From Oenanthe sinensis (taxonomy: Eukaryota; Streptophyta; Magnoliopsida; Apiales; Apiaceae), in assembly GCA_028671895.1 (NCBI GenBank), contig CM053810.1:61629501-61693500 (forward strand): a stretch of 64,000 bases of DNA. The letters are read 5' to 3'. The notes below the pieces were generated by a model that ran no database searches, was not told where the DNA came from, and saw only the letters and a list, made by a program, of their open reading frames with translations. A program made the translations under genes and the position numbers. Shown one piece after another: positions 52,043 to 64,000 of the stretch. Each line of letters starts with the position of its first letter. The first letter of the stretch is position 1.

Positions 52043-53382
52043 GGAATATCTATAGTCTGTAGATAAATAAGTGCCAACTTTTTCTCCTATCCTCTACTTT
52101 GAATTTATCACAGTCTATGTGTTTATCCACGAAACTAAATTTTCCTATGCGTTGGGGTGGTTTACATTTAGCTATAAAACCGTTGGATACTTCGTACTTG
52201 TATTAGTAAAGATGCTGCACTTGTATAGTTATTAGTTTCATGTGACACAATTGTAACTAATTAACATATTAAACTTGCCTACTGTGGTGTGGAAACATCA
52301 TACTATTTATTTATTTATCTTTTTTTCTTGTCATTACAAATATAGCATGCCAGTATGCCTAGATATACTGTGAATGATCATGAAAAACTGTATACACTTA
52401 CTGAAGCTGGGGTGATAATGACGTTGCAGATGACCCTTCAACGAGAAAGTTTAGTAAGATGCCTAGGAAATAATTTCAATAAATTTCGGCTAGCTTAAAT
52501 GATAATTTCAGCTGATTTTTAAAATTCAATAAATTTGTTTTTTCAAAATTCCGATTTTCACTTGGCTGACGGTGAAAATTTTATTTCAAGTCTAGACTGA
52601 CTTTAAAAAATTAACGAGAAGTTCTGTCTCAACTATTTGCCTATTTGGAAACTCGTACGAGTAGTTGTTGTTGAGGGATCATCTTGAAGTTGCCCTCACA
52701 TTGGCCATTTGACACCTTATGCTATGCGTTATGGGCTTCAGGGCTTGTGATAACTGTTGTGGCTAAAGAGGGTTTTAAATTCATTTTAGCTTAAAGTTCA
52801 GAAGAATTTTGAAGTACTGTATAACATAATTTTTCTCACTGGAACTTGGCTATGGTAACGATGTTTAGATCCGATGTTGGTAAAAAAAGATATTGCACAA
52901 AATTATGTCTGGCATTAAAAATTCAGTAAAATAAAATTCAATCTCCAATCTGCCTTTAGAAATTAATATTAAAATTTTCTAGTTTCAAATGATCAAGAAT
53001 CTTAATTCTCCCACCAACTACAATATCATTATTGATCATCGGACTACGGGTAACAACTCTCTCCCACCATCGCACATTGCACTTGTACTGTAGCTCGAGT
53101 TTTGATATGGTTATTTTACTTGCTTGATGATTTGAGCTTCAACAAGTAAATTGTCATCACTGTGTGAGTGCTTCTTTGAAATAATACAATCGACTCTGCA
53201 ATATTATGCTGGCCGTGGACAAAAATTAAATATTTCTCGACGAAATCTACCAAAAGAAAATTTATGAATAAAATGTAAATATAATCTTTCACAAATGTGA
53301 CAGAATGCATCAAGTTGAGGAACACACGAATTAAGAACTGATTTTGTAAATAATCAAAATTGCACTAATCAAAAACTCGAAA
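52043..53382. other. Intergenic spacer
   Basis: AT-rich, no gene-like ORF on either strand; the left part should be the MASS-like promoter and the right part the LBD 3' flank. Confidence 0.6.
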
Positions 53383-54366
53383 CTACGATTGGTTGATGTT
53401 CATGAGACTGAAATATGCGGCTGCAGTCTTGAGTTCGTTCTTGGGTACCAGTTCAAGTTGTTTCGTATCTTTAGACGATGATTCCGAGCTGCAAGTGTCT
53501 CAAATTTAGTACTAGTACACGTACATAATAGTAAATATTTCTTTAAAGCCAATGTTAACAATTACATTTTACCATACTGATTATTTTTCAAGTACATTAA
53601 TTTGCGTAGTAAATATAAATAAATAAATGATACTGCTAATGTTGATTGATCTAATTAACATTCACTGCCTAGATTAATTTAGTTCTACATACCTTGATTC
53701 ACAGGCCTCCTTGGATGGTATATCATGATTATCATCAATCGCATAGAAGTTGAAAATATCATAATCTTGATCAGAAGCTTCTCCAACTTGACTGGGGTTA
53801 AGACCAAATGCATTCGAATCGCTAAGCTGCGCTTGAGTTTCTTCTAACAGCTGCTTCTTGTTGTTATCCTCCGTAACATCCGACACATAATTGTTAAGCT
53901 GATTAAATAAAGATTTAGTTTGATCTCCGGATTGTTCAGTATAAAATGCTGTACCATTGTCATTACTTTCGCTCAAAAGATCATACGAATTAATAATCTG
54001 CGACGATTGAGAACTGCTTTCTTTGAGCATTGATAGTTGTGCGTGGACATAATGAAGTTCTTCGGTGGCTTGTTGAAGCTCCTGATGAAATTGTGAGATA
54101 ATGCCATAACAACCATGAACAGGGAATTTTTCGCGTATGTTGGACTCATAGATAATAGATTTCATGGCATCAATTTTATGATCATGGTTCCTCAATTTCT
54201 TGAGAATCTTGATAACCTTGGAAACTCCGAAAAGGCGGTGCACATTGTGAAAGATTTTTGGCTGATCAGCTGGAAAAAATGGTGCCAAAGAACAATCTGA
54301 ACAACACCTTCTTCTTTGAAACTTGCATGCAGCACAGGCTTTGTTTGGCCCTCCTTTCACCTTCAT
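53383..54366 (-). CDS. LOB-domain transcription factor, LBD22/LBD27-like, two exons
   Basis: Plant-specific DNA-binding regulator. Exons 54366-53693 and 53488-53383; 780 nt, 259 aa. The LOB domain starts with the zinc-finger-like C-x2-C-x6-C-x3-C (Cys11, 14, 21, 25 in CAACKFQRRRCCSDC). It continues through the FGVSKV block to a leucine-zipper-like coiled coil (FHQELQQATEELHYVHAQLSML). The N-terminal block APFFPADQPKIFHNVHRLFG matches the LBD22/27 subgroup. I added exon 2 because exon 1 runs through a good AG/GTATGT donor before its first stop, and the spliced tail (ELKTAAAYFSLMNINQS) matches the subgroup's C-terminal ELK..A..FSL motif. LBD27 acts in pollen in Arabidopsis; the role here is unknown. 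Confidence 0.9.
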
Positions 54367-56431
54367 TCTTTTAAATCAAGGGTTGTTTGATTATTTTATA
54401 TGTTATCTGTGAGCAGGCGGTAGTGATAGGTGATGGTATAAAAATTAGTAGTGTTTGAAGAAGAGGGACATTAAGAAACAATTAGAGGCCATAGGATTGG
54501 TTAATTTATGATGATTAACAAGTCGATAACACGTGTGAGGTTTGTTGGGTTTGAAATTTGACTCGTTATACATTTCAAGTTGAGAATGCGATTTTAGGGG
54601 AGAGTCAGTTTAATGATTTAAGTTGAGAGAGCAAGAGTGTACCTAGCGCTCCTAATGTCTGTACTAACAAATATTTATATATTTGTATTTGTATGAAATT
54701 ATGAATAACTAATTGATTTTTTTTTTGGTGTTGATGAATAACTAATTGATAATAGTGAAGGGATTATGTTTGGTTCGAATGGAGTTGACTTATCCTCTTG
54801 GCAACTTAGTTTAACACATGGCATAATGTTACATTTACCTGAGCTTTGCAAATCCATCCAGTAATTTTCTTGTAATTTACGGAGTGAAAATGTGATGTAA
54901 ATTAAGTACGGTAATTATTTGCTTATTATATACTCTCTTCATCTCAAATTAGGTGACCTTAATTTTCGACACGTATGTTAAAGTGCATTAACAGGATATT
55001 TCTAAATCTAATTTGACATGGAGGGAGTAGTCATAAGCATCCGAAAAGCAAGATAACTACCGATTAAACATTGGTTCTTAGGTTGCGGTAGTGACCAAGT
55101 CTCAGTCTCTCTTTTCGAAATATAACTTGAAAAAGAAAATAAAAACACTCCCAATATAAGGTAAAATTTACATTTAGTAATTATAGAGAGGAGAATAAAA
55201 GGAAAAAATAAATGTAAGTAAGATTAAAATGAATTTAACTTTTATCTGATTATCAATAAATAGAAGTCTATGATGAAGAAGGATACAAGGGTCGCCGTAC
55301 TATTCATGTGTGTGGTGTTCAATTAAAGTCGCTATATGACAATTATTGTGTGTTAGAGTTAAAATTTGTGGTCAACTCTCAGATTCGATTCCGTCTTCAA
55401 TCTTTAATAAATGTTTTCAGCATGAACTATATTATATCAAAAGCAATATGACTTGATAAAGTTTATTTTATTAAGAAATGAATTTGAATTTTGACTCGTT
55501 GAATCCAATTATATATAATTAAATATTTTATATATGATACAAATTTAATTGTATATAATTAAATTAATTTTATCATATGTTATATTAAATTAAATTTTCG
55601 AGCATATGTTATATTAATTTTTTTTAACATTTTTAAATAATTAAACTGACTGGGTTTAATTTCGATATAATAATTCAAAATATTAGCAATCTGATCTAAA
55701 TTAAATTGTTAAAAATTCAACAATAATTCGATCCAATTTCAATTTAGTGAGATGGAATGATTATGAATATAAATGTATTCAAATCAAGTCTAAACGCAGT
55801 TCGAGCTCTCATGCCTATGCTGGTGAGTGGTGACTGGGTCTAGGGTCTAAATTTTACCTACAATATATTATTTTATAAGATATAACGGTTAATAAGATGA
55901 TATACTAGTGACAATCAAAATTTTAAACTTCTAAAATAAAAGATACATAATATTAAATCATAATACAAGTTTTAACGGAGGCTAACAAAGTAACAAATGT
56001 CAATAACTGAAAAGAAATTCATATATCATTTCTAGTTTTCTACTTACTAAATTATTTAGGGTACATATTCTTGTAATTAATTACTAATTTCAAAAACTTG
56101 AGGGGTGTCGATAATCCAGCATTACAGGCTTACAGCAAGTCGAAATGTAAAAACAAATGAATAAATAAGCCTATTTGTTGATCTCCAAGTTGACCAAGCT
56201 CTTGTATGATTCCCCGGAATGCATTTAGAAAAAAAAGTGTAGCATGAGATATTCAAATGAACACGATATAAAATTCCAAGTTGCACATGGTCAATGACTC
56301 ATAGCATTTCCACCAGCATTCCTTAGTCAACCTTTTACAGATCTTCTAACCCACCAGGCTCCAGCTAAACAACTTCAACAAAAAAAACCAAAATATCACC
56401 ACCACTAGCCTTTGTTTTAGATCAAGCTAAG
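54367..56431. other. Intergenic spacer between divergent LBD and DUF569 genes
   Basis: AT-rich; contains one Stowaway-like MITE (54933-55027). No gene-like ORF. Confidence 0.6.
54933..55027. mobile_element. Short Stowaway-like MITE
   Basis: 95-bp element with TA at both sides (54931-54932, 55028-55029). Ends CTCTCTTCATCTCAAATTAG and, on the other strand, CTCCCTCCATGTCAAATTAG match at 17 of 20 positions. Confidence 0.8.
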
Positions 56432-57545
56432 ATGGAATTTTTCAACCAGGCTAAAGCTGTTAGGCTCCGGAGCCACCTCGACAAGTTCTTAACTGCCAAC
56501 ACGGATGAAGAGACTGTCCATCAAAGCCGCAATGCTTCATCATACAAGGCTTGTTGGACAGTGGAGTTTGTGCAAGGCAAAAACCATGTGATTCGTCTCA
56601 AGAGCTGCTATGGTTGGTACCTTACCGCATCCGATGAGCCATTTCTCCTTGGAATGACAGGGAAGAGAGTGGTGCAAGCTGATACAAGGGAGGCATCCGC
56701 GGAGTGGGAGCCTATAAGGGAAGGTAATAATCGTGTCAAGTTAAGGAGTAAAGATGGAGGGATGTATCTGAGAGCTAATGGAGGCACGCCTCCTTGGAGG
56801 AACTCTGTTACTCATGATTTTCCATATACAAGTGCAACTCAAAGTTGGGTTTTGTGGGAAGTTGAAGCTATCGATATATCTGATTTTTCAGATTCTTCTG
56901 ACAATTCCTTCAACAGTCTGGACTCGAGTGAATCATATGTAGAACATTCTCCTCAAGGAGGACAGGTACAGATTTTATTTTATAGTTTTAGGTTTATATT
57001 GCCACAATTCTCTTCAATGATTCAAGAAAAATTCTTTTATAAACAATATTGTTAAGTTACCAATTTTCGCCTAAACCTAAATATGTCAGGGGAGGACTTA
57101 GCACTATGATATAGTATATCTTTAACACATTATCTACAAAGAACAATATTGTCAAATGACCAAATCACCGGACACTTCAATTTTTCACAGAAACCCAAAC
57201 AAGTAAAAGTATTCTGCCACAGCTATACTAAAACCTTAGAGTCTCAGTGAAAGACACTGATCAAATTTACCAATTTTTATATCAATGTGTTGGAGGGTAA
57301 ACAAAGTTTTGATACCATGCTAGTTACCATTGCAGCTGACATTTTCTGATCTGCTGAACTCTTGTGGATACTAACCTTAAAAACTTTATTTAGGTATTGG
57401 TTCAGAACGGGGCGCAGTTCAACTCTTTTAGTTCACAGATGTCTCTGCTAAATGCATCTTGGCTACAGCCGGTAAAGTAGACAAACAACTTCCTGAAAGA
57501 ATTTCAAGATTATATATCTATATTGAAGCTTTAATAAATGATAGT

Positions 57546-57589
<44 letters not shown>

Positions 57590-60087
57590 GATTTCCTCGT
57601 TGCATATTTATAAATTGGTCCATAACAATAACACAAAAGTTACATATATCACTCACAAAAATATAAATGCAGAATGGGATGGAATATTTCGAGAAAGCAA
57701 AGGCAGTGAGACTTCGAAACCACCATGGCAAATATCTAGTTGCCGATGATGATGAATCAAGTGTCCGTCAGAGCCGCAATGGTTTATCAGAAAAAGCACG
57801 TTGGACAGTGGAGTTTGTGTCAGAGAAAAGAAACAAGATCCGTTTAAAAAGCTGCCGTGGATTGTATCTTACCGCTGCTGATGAACCATTCCTTCTTGGC
57901 ATGACCGGAAAAAAGGTGATACAAAATCTTCCAGTGATCACAAAAACGGACAGTTCCATTGAATGGGAGCCTATAAAAGAAGGAATGTATATAAAACTTA
58001 AAACAACAGATGGGAACTTTTTGAGGGCCAACTGGGGAACACCCCCATGGAGAAACTCTGTAACACATGACATTCCACATAGAAGTGCAACACAAGATTG
58101 GATTTTATGGGGAGTTGAGGTATTAGATTTTACAGCAGTGCCAGTGGAATATGATACTCGACTTGCATTTTCACCAAGTTTCTCTCCTGCTGTTCATATG
58201 CTTTCTCCCTATCCCGGTCCACCTCTGGTCATCTTTAAACATGTATATTCCGCCATAACAACGCTGGTACATATTCTTAGTTCCTTTCACCTTGCTATAA
58301 TTTGATTTCGTATTCGATTTTTTTCTTTTCAACTATATAGCACACTATGATCAACACTAATGACACAAATGCGAAACAAAGGAATTTATGTTTTCAACTA
58401 GGATATACTAGTATGTTCTGTCCGTATATCGTATCTCTTTACTGCTATAAACAATAAACCACATAAATTTGACCCAACATACCACTATAAACTGGGAAGA
58501 TGATCTTTGATACGAATCTACATGGTGCGTGGGCTATTTTTATTAGTATTAGCAATAGACATTTTTCATGTCAGGTGTATGGTATTTTGGGTCAATTTTT
58601 TGTTATTTTACATCAGACTCCCTCAATATATCAAAAAGGTTATTCACAGTTCACACAGGCTACACAAAACATATAGTTAGCTACGATAATTCATTGGACC
58701 CCACGCTTGGACATTTAATAACGTCCCTTCATAACGAACATCTACATTGTCTCGCAGAAAATAATCGATCATATGCATTCCTGAATTTTAAATCCAATCT
58801 CAACCCCATTTACAAATTTCAATCTTTCTCAGAGGCTCTAACTCTGGGAACAAAAAAGAAAAAAAGTTTTCGCGCAATGCTTCATAAATTCTTAATATTA
58901 TTTGATTGTGTTTGATTTATATTCTGCAGAGCAGTGGAATGGAATTTTTCCATAAAGCGAAAACGGTTCGCCTAAAAAGCATCCATCACAAATACCTACG
59001 AGCCGATCATGACAAAGAAAATGTGTTCCAAAATCGTCAAGGATCAACCAAAAGTGCATTATGGATAGTTGAGCTTGTTGAAGGTGTTGGAACTGTGGTT
59101 CGGTTAAAAAGCATCTTCGGTAGATATTTAACCGCCACGGATCAAGAAAAGATCCTAGGCCTTACAGGCCAGAAAGTTCTTCAAACTATGCCTACAAGAT
59201 TGGATTCTTCCATTGAATGGGAGCCTATTAGAGATGGCTCAAAAGTTAAGCTAAAGACAAGATATGGTAATTTCCTAAGAGCAAATGGTGGATTGCCCCC
59301 TTGGAGAAATTCTATTACCCATGATATTCCACATAGGCATACTGATTGGATTTTATGGGATGTTGATGTTGTTGAAAGAAAGGCTGATACTCCTAGAAAG
59401 GTTGAAAGATCTGAAACTTCGAATGCGGTTCCAGCTTCTGCTTCCATTCATCTTGTATCTCCCACATCATCTGATGCTGAGGTTTGTTTATGATTCTAGA
59501 TATGTATATGTATATACATAATCCTTAGATAATATTAACTCCAATACAGTTTATGTTAACAAAGCTCCACAACTAGTTATCCGATCACATTGGAGAGTAA
59601 TGGTCCGTTATAATATAAAGGAAACCTATACATTACAGAGGACCATACCATTTTATGTATATGTGGGATCAAAAGATGTTATGCGAATATTGGTTTATTT
59701 GGTTTGGTAAAGCAAGGACCTTTACATTGTAGCGGAGTTTACCATGTGTGGGATTAGTAGTAGTTATAACTTTTGGTTTGATTTGTTTTGTATATGCAGG
59801 ATAGTGAGACTAATTCGCATGTGAAATCAGAGGGGCGGATGGTATATTATATGGTGGCGGATGATGAGGGAAATGTTGATGATGGAATTGACAAGGAATG
59901 TTTTCATTTCACAGGGAATGGACTGGATGATTTGTCTCATCAATTGGCGGAAGAAACAGGGATGGACAGCGTGATTTTATGCTCACGCAATCCTTTGAAT
60001 GGGAAACTTTATCCTCTCCGCTTGGCTCTTCCACCAAACAATGCTAGTGTTAACGTTGTCTTAGTTTCTTCCACTTCTACAGGTTAG
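56432..60087 (+). CDS. DUF569 protein with three DUF569 domains and a C-terminal domain, five exons
   Basis: Plant protein of unknown function; DUF569 is predicted to adopt a beta-trefoil fold related to actin-crosslinking domains. Exons 56432-56965, 57394-57471, 57673-58266, 58930-59481, 59800-60087; 2046 nt, 681 aa, every junction in phase 0. Domain 1 is about 1-148, domain 2 about 207-345 and domain 3 about 405-540. Each opens MEFF/MEYF..AK.VRL and contains PPWRNS(V/I)THD. The last exon encodes a separate domain starting MVYYMVADDEGN and ending in VNVVLVSS. Related proteins I know of have one or two DUF569 copies. Three copies in one frame suggest tandem exon duplication. Splicing of separate transcripts cannot be excluded, because each DUF569 exon has an internal ATG at its start. 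Confidence 0.87.
57549..57587. repeat. (AT)n microsatellite in DUF569 intron 2
   Basis: About 19 uninterrupted AT units 86 bp before exon 3. Confidence 0.9.
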
Positions 60088-62561
60088 TGTACCCATCCTC
60101 AAATATCATCAAAAGTTATTGAAGATTCTCAGTTATGTTGAGCTTATATTTTATATATATCCAACTCGGATATGCTCTCATTCTTTTCTGCAAATCTTTG
60201 AACAGTGGCTAGTGAATTTGATTGAAGGTAGATCTCATCTGGGTTCTCTGCCATGCACTAACTCCATCAAAAAATATGGTCCATACTTAAACTAACTCAA
60301 TCTCCAACTGATATTGTGGAACAAAAGCTAGAACTGCTATACCATGATGTAATTTGTGAAGGGACAGTCACCATACAAACTGGTTTTGCTCTTATTATGA
60401 TGTAACGCTCTAGGTAAACTTCAAGTGTCGAGGTTTTTCACGTAGCTAGTGTATAAGTTTCTCCTCTTTCCTTTTGACATTGCCTAATCGGCATGCAAAA
60501 TTGACAATTCAGGAGGTGTCAATAGTTTCTGTTAAGTATCCAAGTTTGCGAGAGGAACTGCTTTAATTTCCTAGCTGTAAATACTGATAGCAATTTTTAT
60601 TTAATTAACTAATAGCAATTTAATTGTATAAGTTGAGCAATACATCATACTCTGCTCACTATCTCTGATCTAACACTTGCACATATATTGGCCCTAGAAA
60701 ACAACTTTTCTTGTATAATTTTTGTTTAAAAAATATCAAAATCTGCTAAAGACATCTAACAGAATTGACTATTAAAGCATAGCATGAATTAAAAGTTGGG
60801 TGAACAGAAAAATTGTGAATTCGTAGAATTGATATGAATATTATCTATATCATGATCTATCAAACTTTACCGGAACATTTCTTTTCTCATGTCATCAGGT
60901 TTCTAGGTACCTAGAAACCACCAAATGACTTTTACAAGGAAAAAACTCATAATCTTGTAGGAAACTGAATGTTATATTGCGTATTGAACAAACTTCAGTA
61001 ATAGATAACGCCACTGTTTCCCCGGAATACTTAACTAGGATGGAGGCCGGGTACAGTACCTTGCTTCTTGTTCTCTATAGTCATGGCTATAACTCTTGTA
61101 CCCATACAGGAGGTGAGGAGAGTGTGTGCTTTTCATGACCCTACCAAAACGAGGCTTCATTTTCACCTACAAAACACCAGTACCTTGTCCTTGTGAATAT
61201 TAAGGTTTGAACTTTGAAGTAAATTTTCTTAATGGACTCTTTTGTAATAACACGGCTACTAAATTTTCAATTGAAAACAATCAGCCAGGAAAATTAGGTT
61301 GCAGCGATGCAAATTTTTATACCTCATTTTGCAAGGTTTAGCCATGCAGACACTCCCCCTCTTGATGATAAGAGATCGATGGTTCAAGTCTTGTTGGAGG
61401 CATGTGCAAAAATATTTAAATTTTTGTACTCCCATGAAAAAAACCTATATATCAGGCGCGACAAACAACTTATTTTAGTTTTATATGAGATGTTATTAAA
61501 AGACCAACTGAAGTTTCCTCCACAGAATGCCTGATTGCTGAAAAAGAATAATTAGGCACTAAGATCAGCCAACCCAGGATCATCCAATATGTTGGCAAAC
61601 TTGTGCGTTCGAAATGCCTGCAAAAGGTGCTATATCGTAAAGATACCAAAACTACAAATGCTTTTAAGGGTAGAATACCCTACTGGAATAATGTCATCCC
61701 AGTCGACCCAAACATAACTCGTGTATGATATTCAGGAAGTTTATCTTCTATCATATATTACATGTGCAGAAAAATCAAAATGCTGCTTTCAATATATACT
61801 GGACAATAGAACATTAATATCAGTGGACAAGTACTATAAAAGTTGGTGATTATATATATCGAACATCTGACCTGAATACTCTCTCAGGCTGTCTCAGGCT
61901 AAAATTTCAAGTGCCTGATTACAAGGGATTGAAACCCTGCATCTTCACATCTAGCTTTTCCCTCTCATCTATGATTTAACATAGGAGCAGATTTTCATAC
62001 TTCATATTAAAAGATAGGCTAAAATTTCAAGTGCCTGATTAGTGATTACAGGGGATTGAAACCTTGCATCTTCACATCTAGCTTTTCACTCTAGCTTTCA
62101 CATCTAGCTTTTCCCTCTCATACAAGATTTAACATATAGGAGCAGATTTTCATATTTCATGTTAAACTTTATTTCCAGAGCTACAATTTTAAGGGTAAAA
62201 CGAAAAATCGAACAATGTAACAGGGCAATCAGATACAAACCCAGCATAAACCATTATGAAAACACTAAACCAAAATTATAAATTCAAGGAACCACAGAAG
62301 ACAACATTTTTTGCTCTAGATAAATGGTTGATCACCTCAATTCACTGACAAGAATTTTCTTCTAAAAACATTTGGCGAAACAGTAATATTACATTCTGGC
62401 TGTATAACAAGTTACAACTAAAGGAAACAAAATCTAAAAACTTTAAGCCACAAAACTTAATGGCAGCCAACCATATTGATCCCTTCAATCATTCATATTA
62501 AGATTGTACTTTAATGAGCTTCTATTTGTACCAACCAAAGTATAGTGCTTGTACGTTAAAG
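60088..62561. other. Intergenic spacer between DUF569 and RCL1 genes
   Basis: Convergent 3' flanks, no gene-like ORF. Contains a 120-bp tandem duplication at 61896-62165. Confidence 0.6.
61896..62165. repeat. Tandem duplication, 120-bp unit with internal expansion
   Basis: The unit from GGCTAAAATTTCAAGTGCC to TTTTCATACTTCAT starts at 61896 and again at 62016. The second copy is longer because TCTAGCTTTTC is itself repeated inside it. Confidence 0.85.
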
Positions 62562-63957
62562 TCACGAAATTTTTCTTGCTAGATTGTTGAATCCAGATCC
62601 AACACATATCAGGATGACTGTTCCAGTTGATGGATCTGGCTTGATTGCAAATTCAACCCCTAGAAATTCTTTAATTTGTCTGAGTGTTTCTATTCCATAT
62701 GGTGAGAGCTTCCCTACACGAACCTTTGAAACATCTCGTGGACACAAGGCACAAAGAAGAAACAACAATCCCTGTGTCACATAAATTGAAGCAATGACAA
62801 TATAATCACCGGTGTAACATCTAACAAGATTACAATCTAAAGTAACAAGTTACAGGATAAACGCCAACAACAGAAAGTATACCTGGTGTGTGGAGTCGAC
62901 CACGCCACCTTGTTCAATCTCCCCAAGTAAAAGTGATGCAATGCGCTCACCAACTTCTTCTGGAGGTGTTAGCTCATTCTTCTCTTCATCATTAAATACA
63001 CCTTCTTCCGCACTTTGTCCATAAGAAACTGCAGTATCAGCAGATAATAAACAACCCGATGTTGTCTCAGCAACCAGTGAAATTCCATAGCCAGGAGACC
63101 TGCCATTAAAATAAATGCCAAATGAAACCACTAGATTCTCGTTGATATAAATACACGATATCATATCAAAATTGTGCATATACATCCCCTGTAACATGAC
63201 ATAATAAATAATACCCCTACAAGAGATATATAAGACATACTTCCCAGATAATGCACCCGCTTTGTGATCAGTAAAAATGTGAACATCCGGGAGCAAGCGA
63301 TTAAAGATTCCACGGGCTGCATGTCTCATGGCATTTTCAAACTGAACTGATACTCTTGTTGAAAAAGTAACTCCTCTGATCCTCTTTACCATTCCCACAT
63401 CTTTCCACATGACCGCCTATAGATCAACTGAAGTAAGTAAATTGAAATTTAAATGATTATACCTCCTATCAGGAAACTTACTTTTAAACCATCACGAACA
63501 ATGGGAACAGACAGTAAAACTTCTCCGCCCCCATTTGGAGCAGCTCCGCGACTTTCAATTTTCAGGTCCAGGCCTTCTTGAATTTCAAAACGTTTCAAAA
63601 TGGGTAAGGTAGCCAAACGGAAGGTATCGACAGAAGGGTCCTTCAGTTCATTTGTGATCCCTGTAAAAAAAATTAGGATACATTTCTTAGGTTACCTGTC
63701 ATGATCATATATCATAATCTAACTAATAGAGCACAATCAACAACTAATCATTTCAATTGATTAGACATAAAAAAAAATTCAATGATATTGTAATTAAAAA
63801 AAAGCACCTTTAAGCCTAATGGAAAGGGGCTTTTTCGCGAACAAACCAAGAACAAGCAGAGGCTCCAAGAAATAGCCAATAGCGCGATTAACACCGCAAT
63901 CGTGAACCAAATTCTTCCCTCCCATAACAATGCCCGGTTTGTACTTGAATTTCGTAC
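62562..63957 (-). CDS. RCL1: RNA 3'-terminal phosphate cyclase-like protein (RCL1), N-terminus off window
   Basis: Nucleolar ribosome-biogenesis factor; in yeast Rcl1 works with Bms1 and the U3 snoRNP in 18S rRNA processing and has lost cyclase activity. Exons present: 63957-63808, 63660-63482, 63416-63241, 63099-62883, 62771-62562, covering about 310 residues. The first coding exon (about 60 residues) lies beyond 64000, since 63958 is a splice acceptor entered in phase 1. Family hallmarks are TKFKYKPGIVMGGKNLVHDC, KDPSVDTFRLATLPILKRFE, the very conserved MVKRIRGVTFSTRVS, SPGYGISLVAETTSGC, GGVVDSTHQGLLFLLCALCP and the end FNNLARKIS. THQGLLFLL sits where true RtcA cyclases have their catalytic-His helix, as expected for the RCL branch. 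Confidence 0.94.
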
Positions 63958-64000
63958 CTGCACCACAAAGCAGACACTCATTCATTCATAAACCCTAAAC

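Noticed and set aside
57667..58305. Second and third DUF569 units as separate genes starting at their own ATGs
   Set aside because: Each is preceded by a good acceptor in phase 0 and ends at a donor in phase 0, with no promoter or leader visible, so a single spliced gene is simpler. Not fully excluded.

Overview
This is nuclear DNA from a flowering plant, almost certainly a eudicot. The genes are broken by many short GT-AG introns, the intergenic DNA is very AT-rich, and the proteins belong to land-plant families: a plant PPR protein, a SIN3-like corepressor, a CLE peptide precursor, a LOB-domain factor, DUF569 and a plant matrixin. Stowaway, Tourist, hAT and Mutator-type non-autonomous elements are scattered through introns and spacers. 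I cannot name the species.

Layout: (1) 199-769, + strand, the last exon of a 2-oxoglutarate/Fe(II) dioxygenase whose start lies off the left edge. (2) 1323-3018, +, a five-exon GH28 polygalacturonase. (3) 5355-12944, -, a ten-exon plastid-type PPR protein that aligns along its length with Arabidopsis At1g10910. (4) 12945-18497, a very AT-rich gene-poor spacer with two families of tandem repeats. (5) 18596-19543, +, a single-exon matrix metalloproteinase. (6) 20833-34195, -, a SIN3-like (SNL) corepressor with 22 coding exons, one GC-AG intron, and introns carrying a Tourist MITE, an hAT derivative and other insertions. (7) 37519-43245, +, an organelle-type elongation factor P with a 14-nt microexon and a Stowaway MITE in an intron. 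(8) 43810-44531, a Mutator-type long-TIR element with a perfect 9-bp target duplication. (9) 46808-47537, -, a CLE25-like peptide precursor. (10) 50164-51533, a solo LTR with a 5-bp target duplication and an internal 83-bp minisatellite. (11) 51779-52042, -, a small MASS-like protein. (12) 53383-54366, -, an LBD22/LBD27-like LOB-domain protein. (13) 56432-60087, +, a DUF569 protein with three DUF569 domains plus a C-terminal domain. (14) 62562-63957, -, RCL1, with its first exon beyond the right edge.

The genes do not form a pathway or cluster; this is ordinary plant gene order. Exon models were built by hand from splice consensus, reading frame and family alignment known to me. For each complete spliced gene the exon lengths sum to a multiple of three with no internal stop, which is the main internal check. 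No previously undescribed system stands out. The most informative signals are the transposable elements with exact target-site duplications, the microexon, the GC-AG intron and the triple DUF569 architecture.
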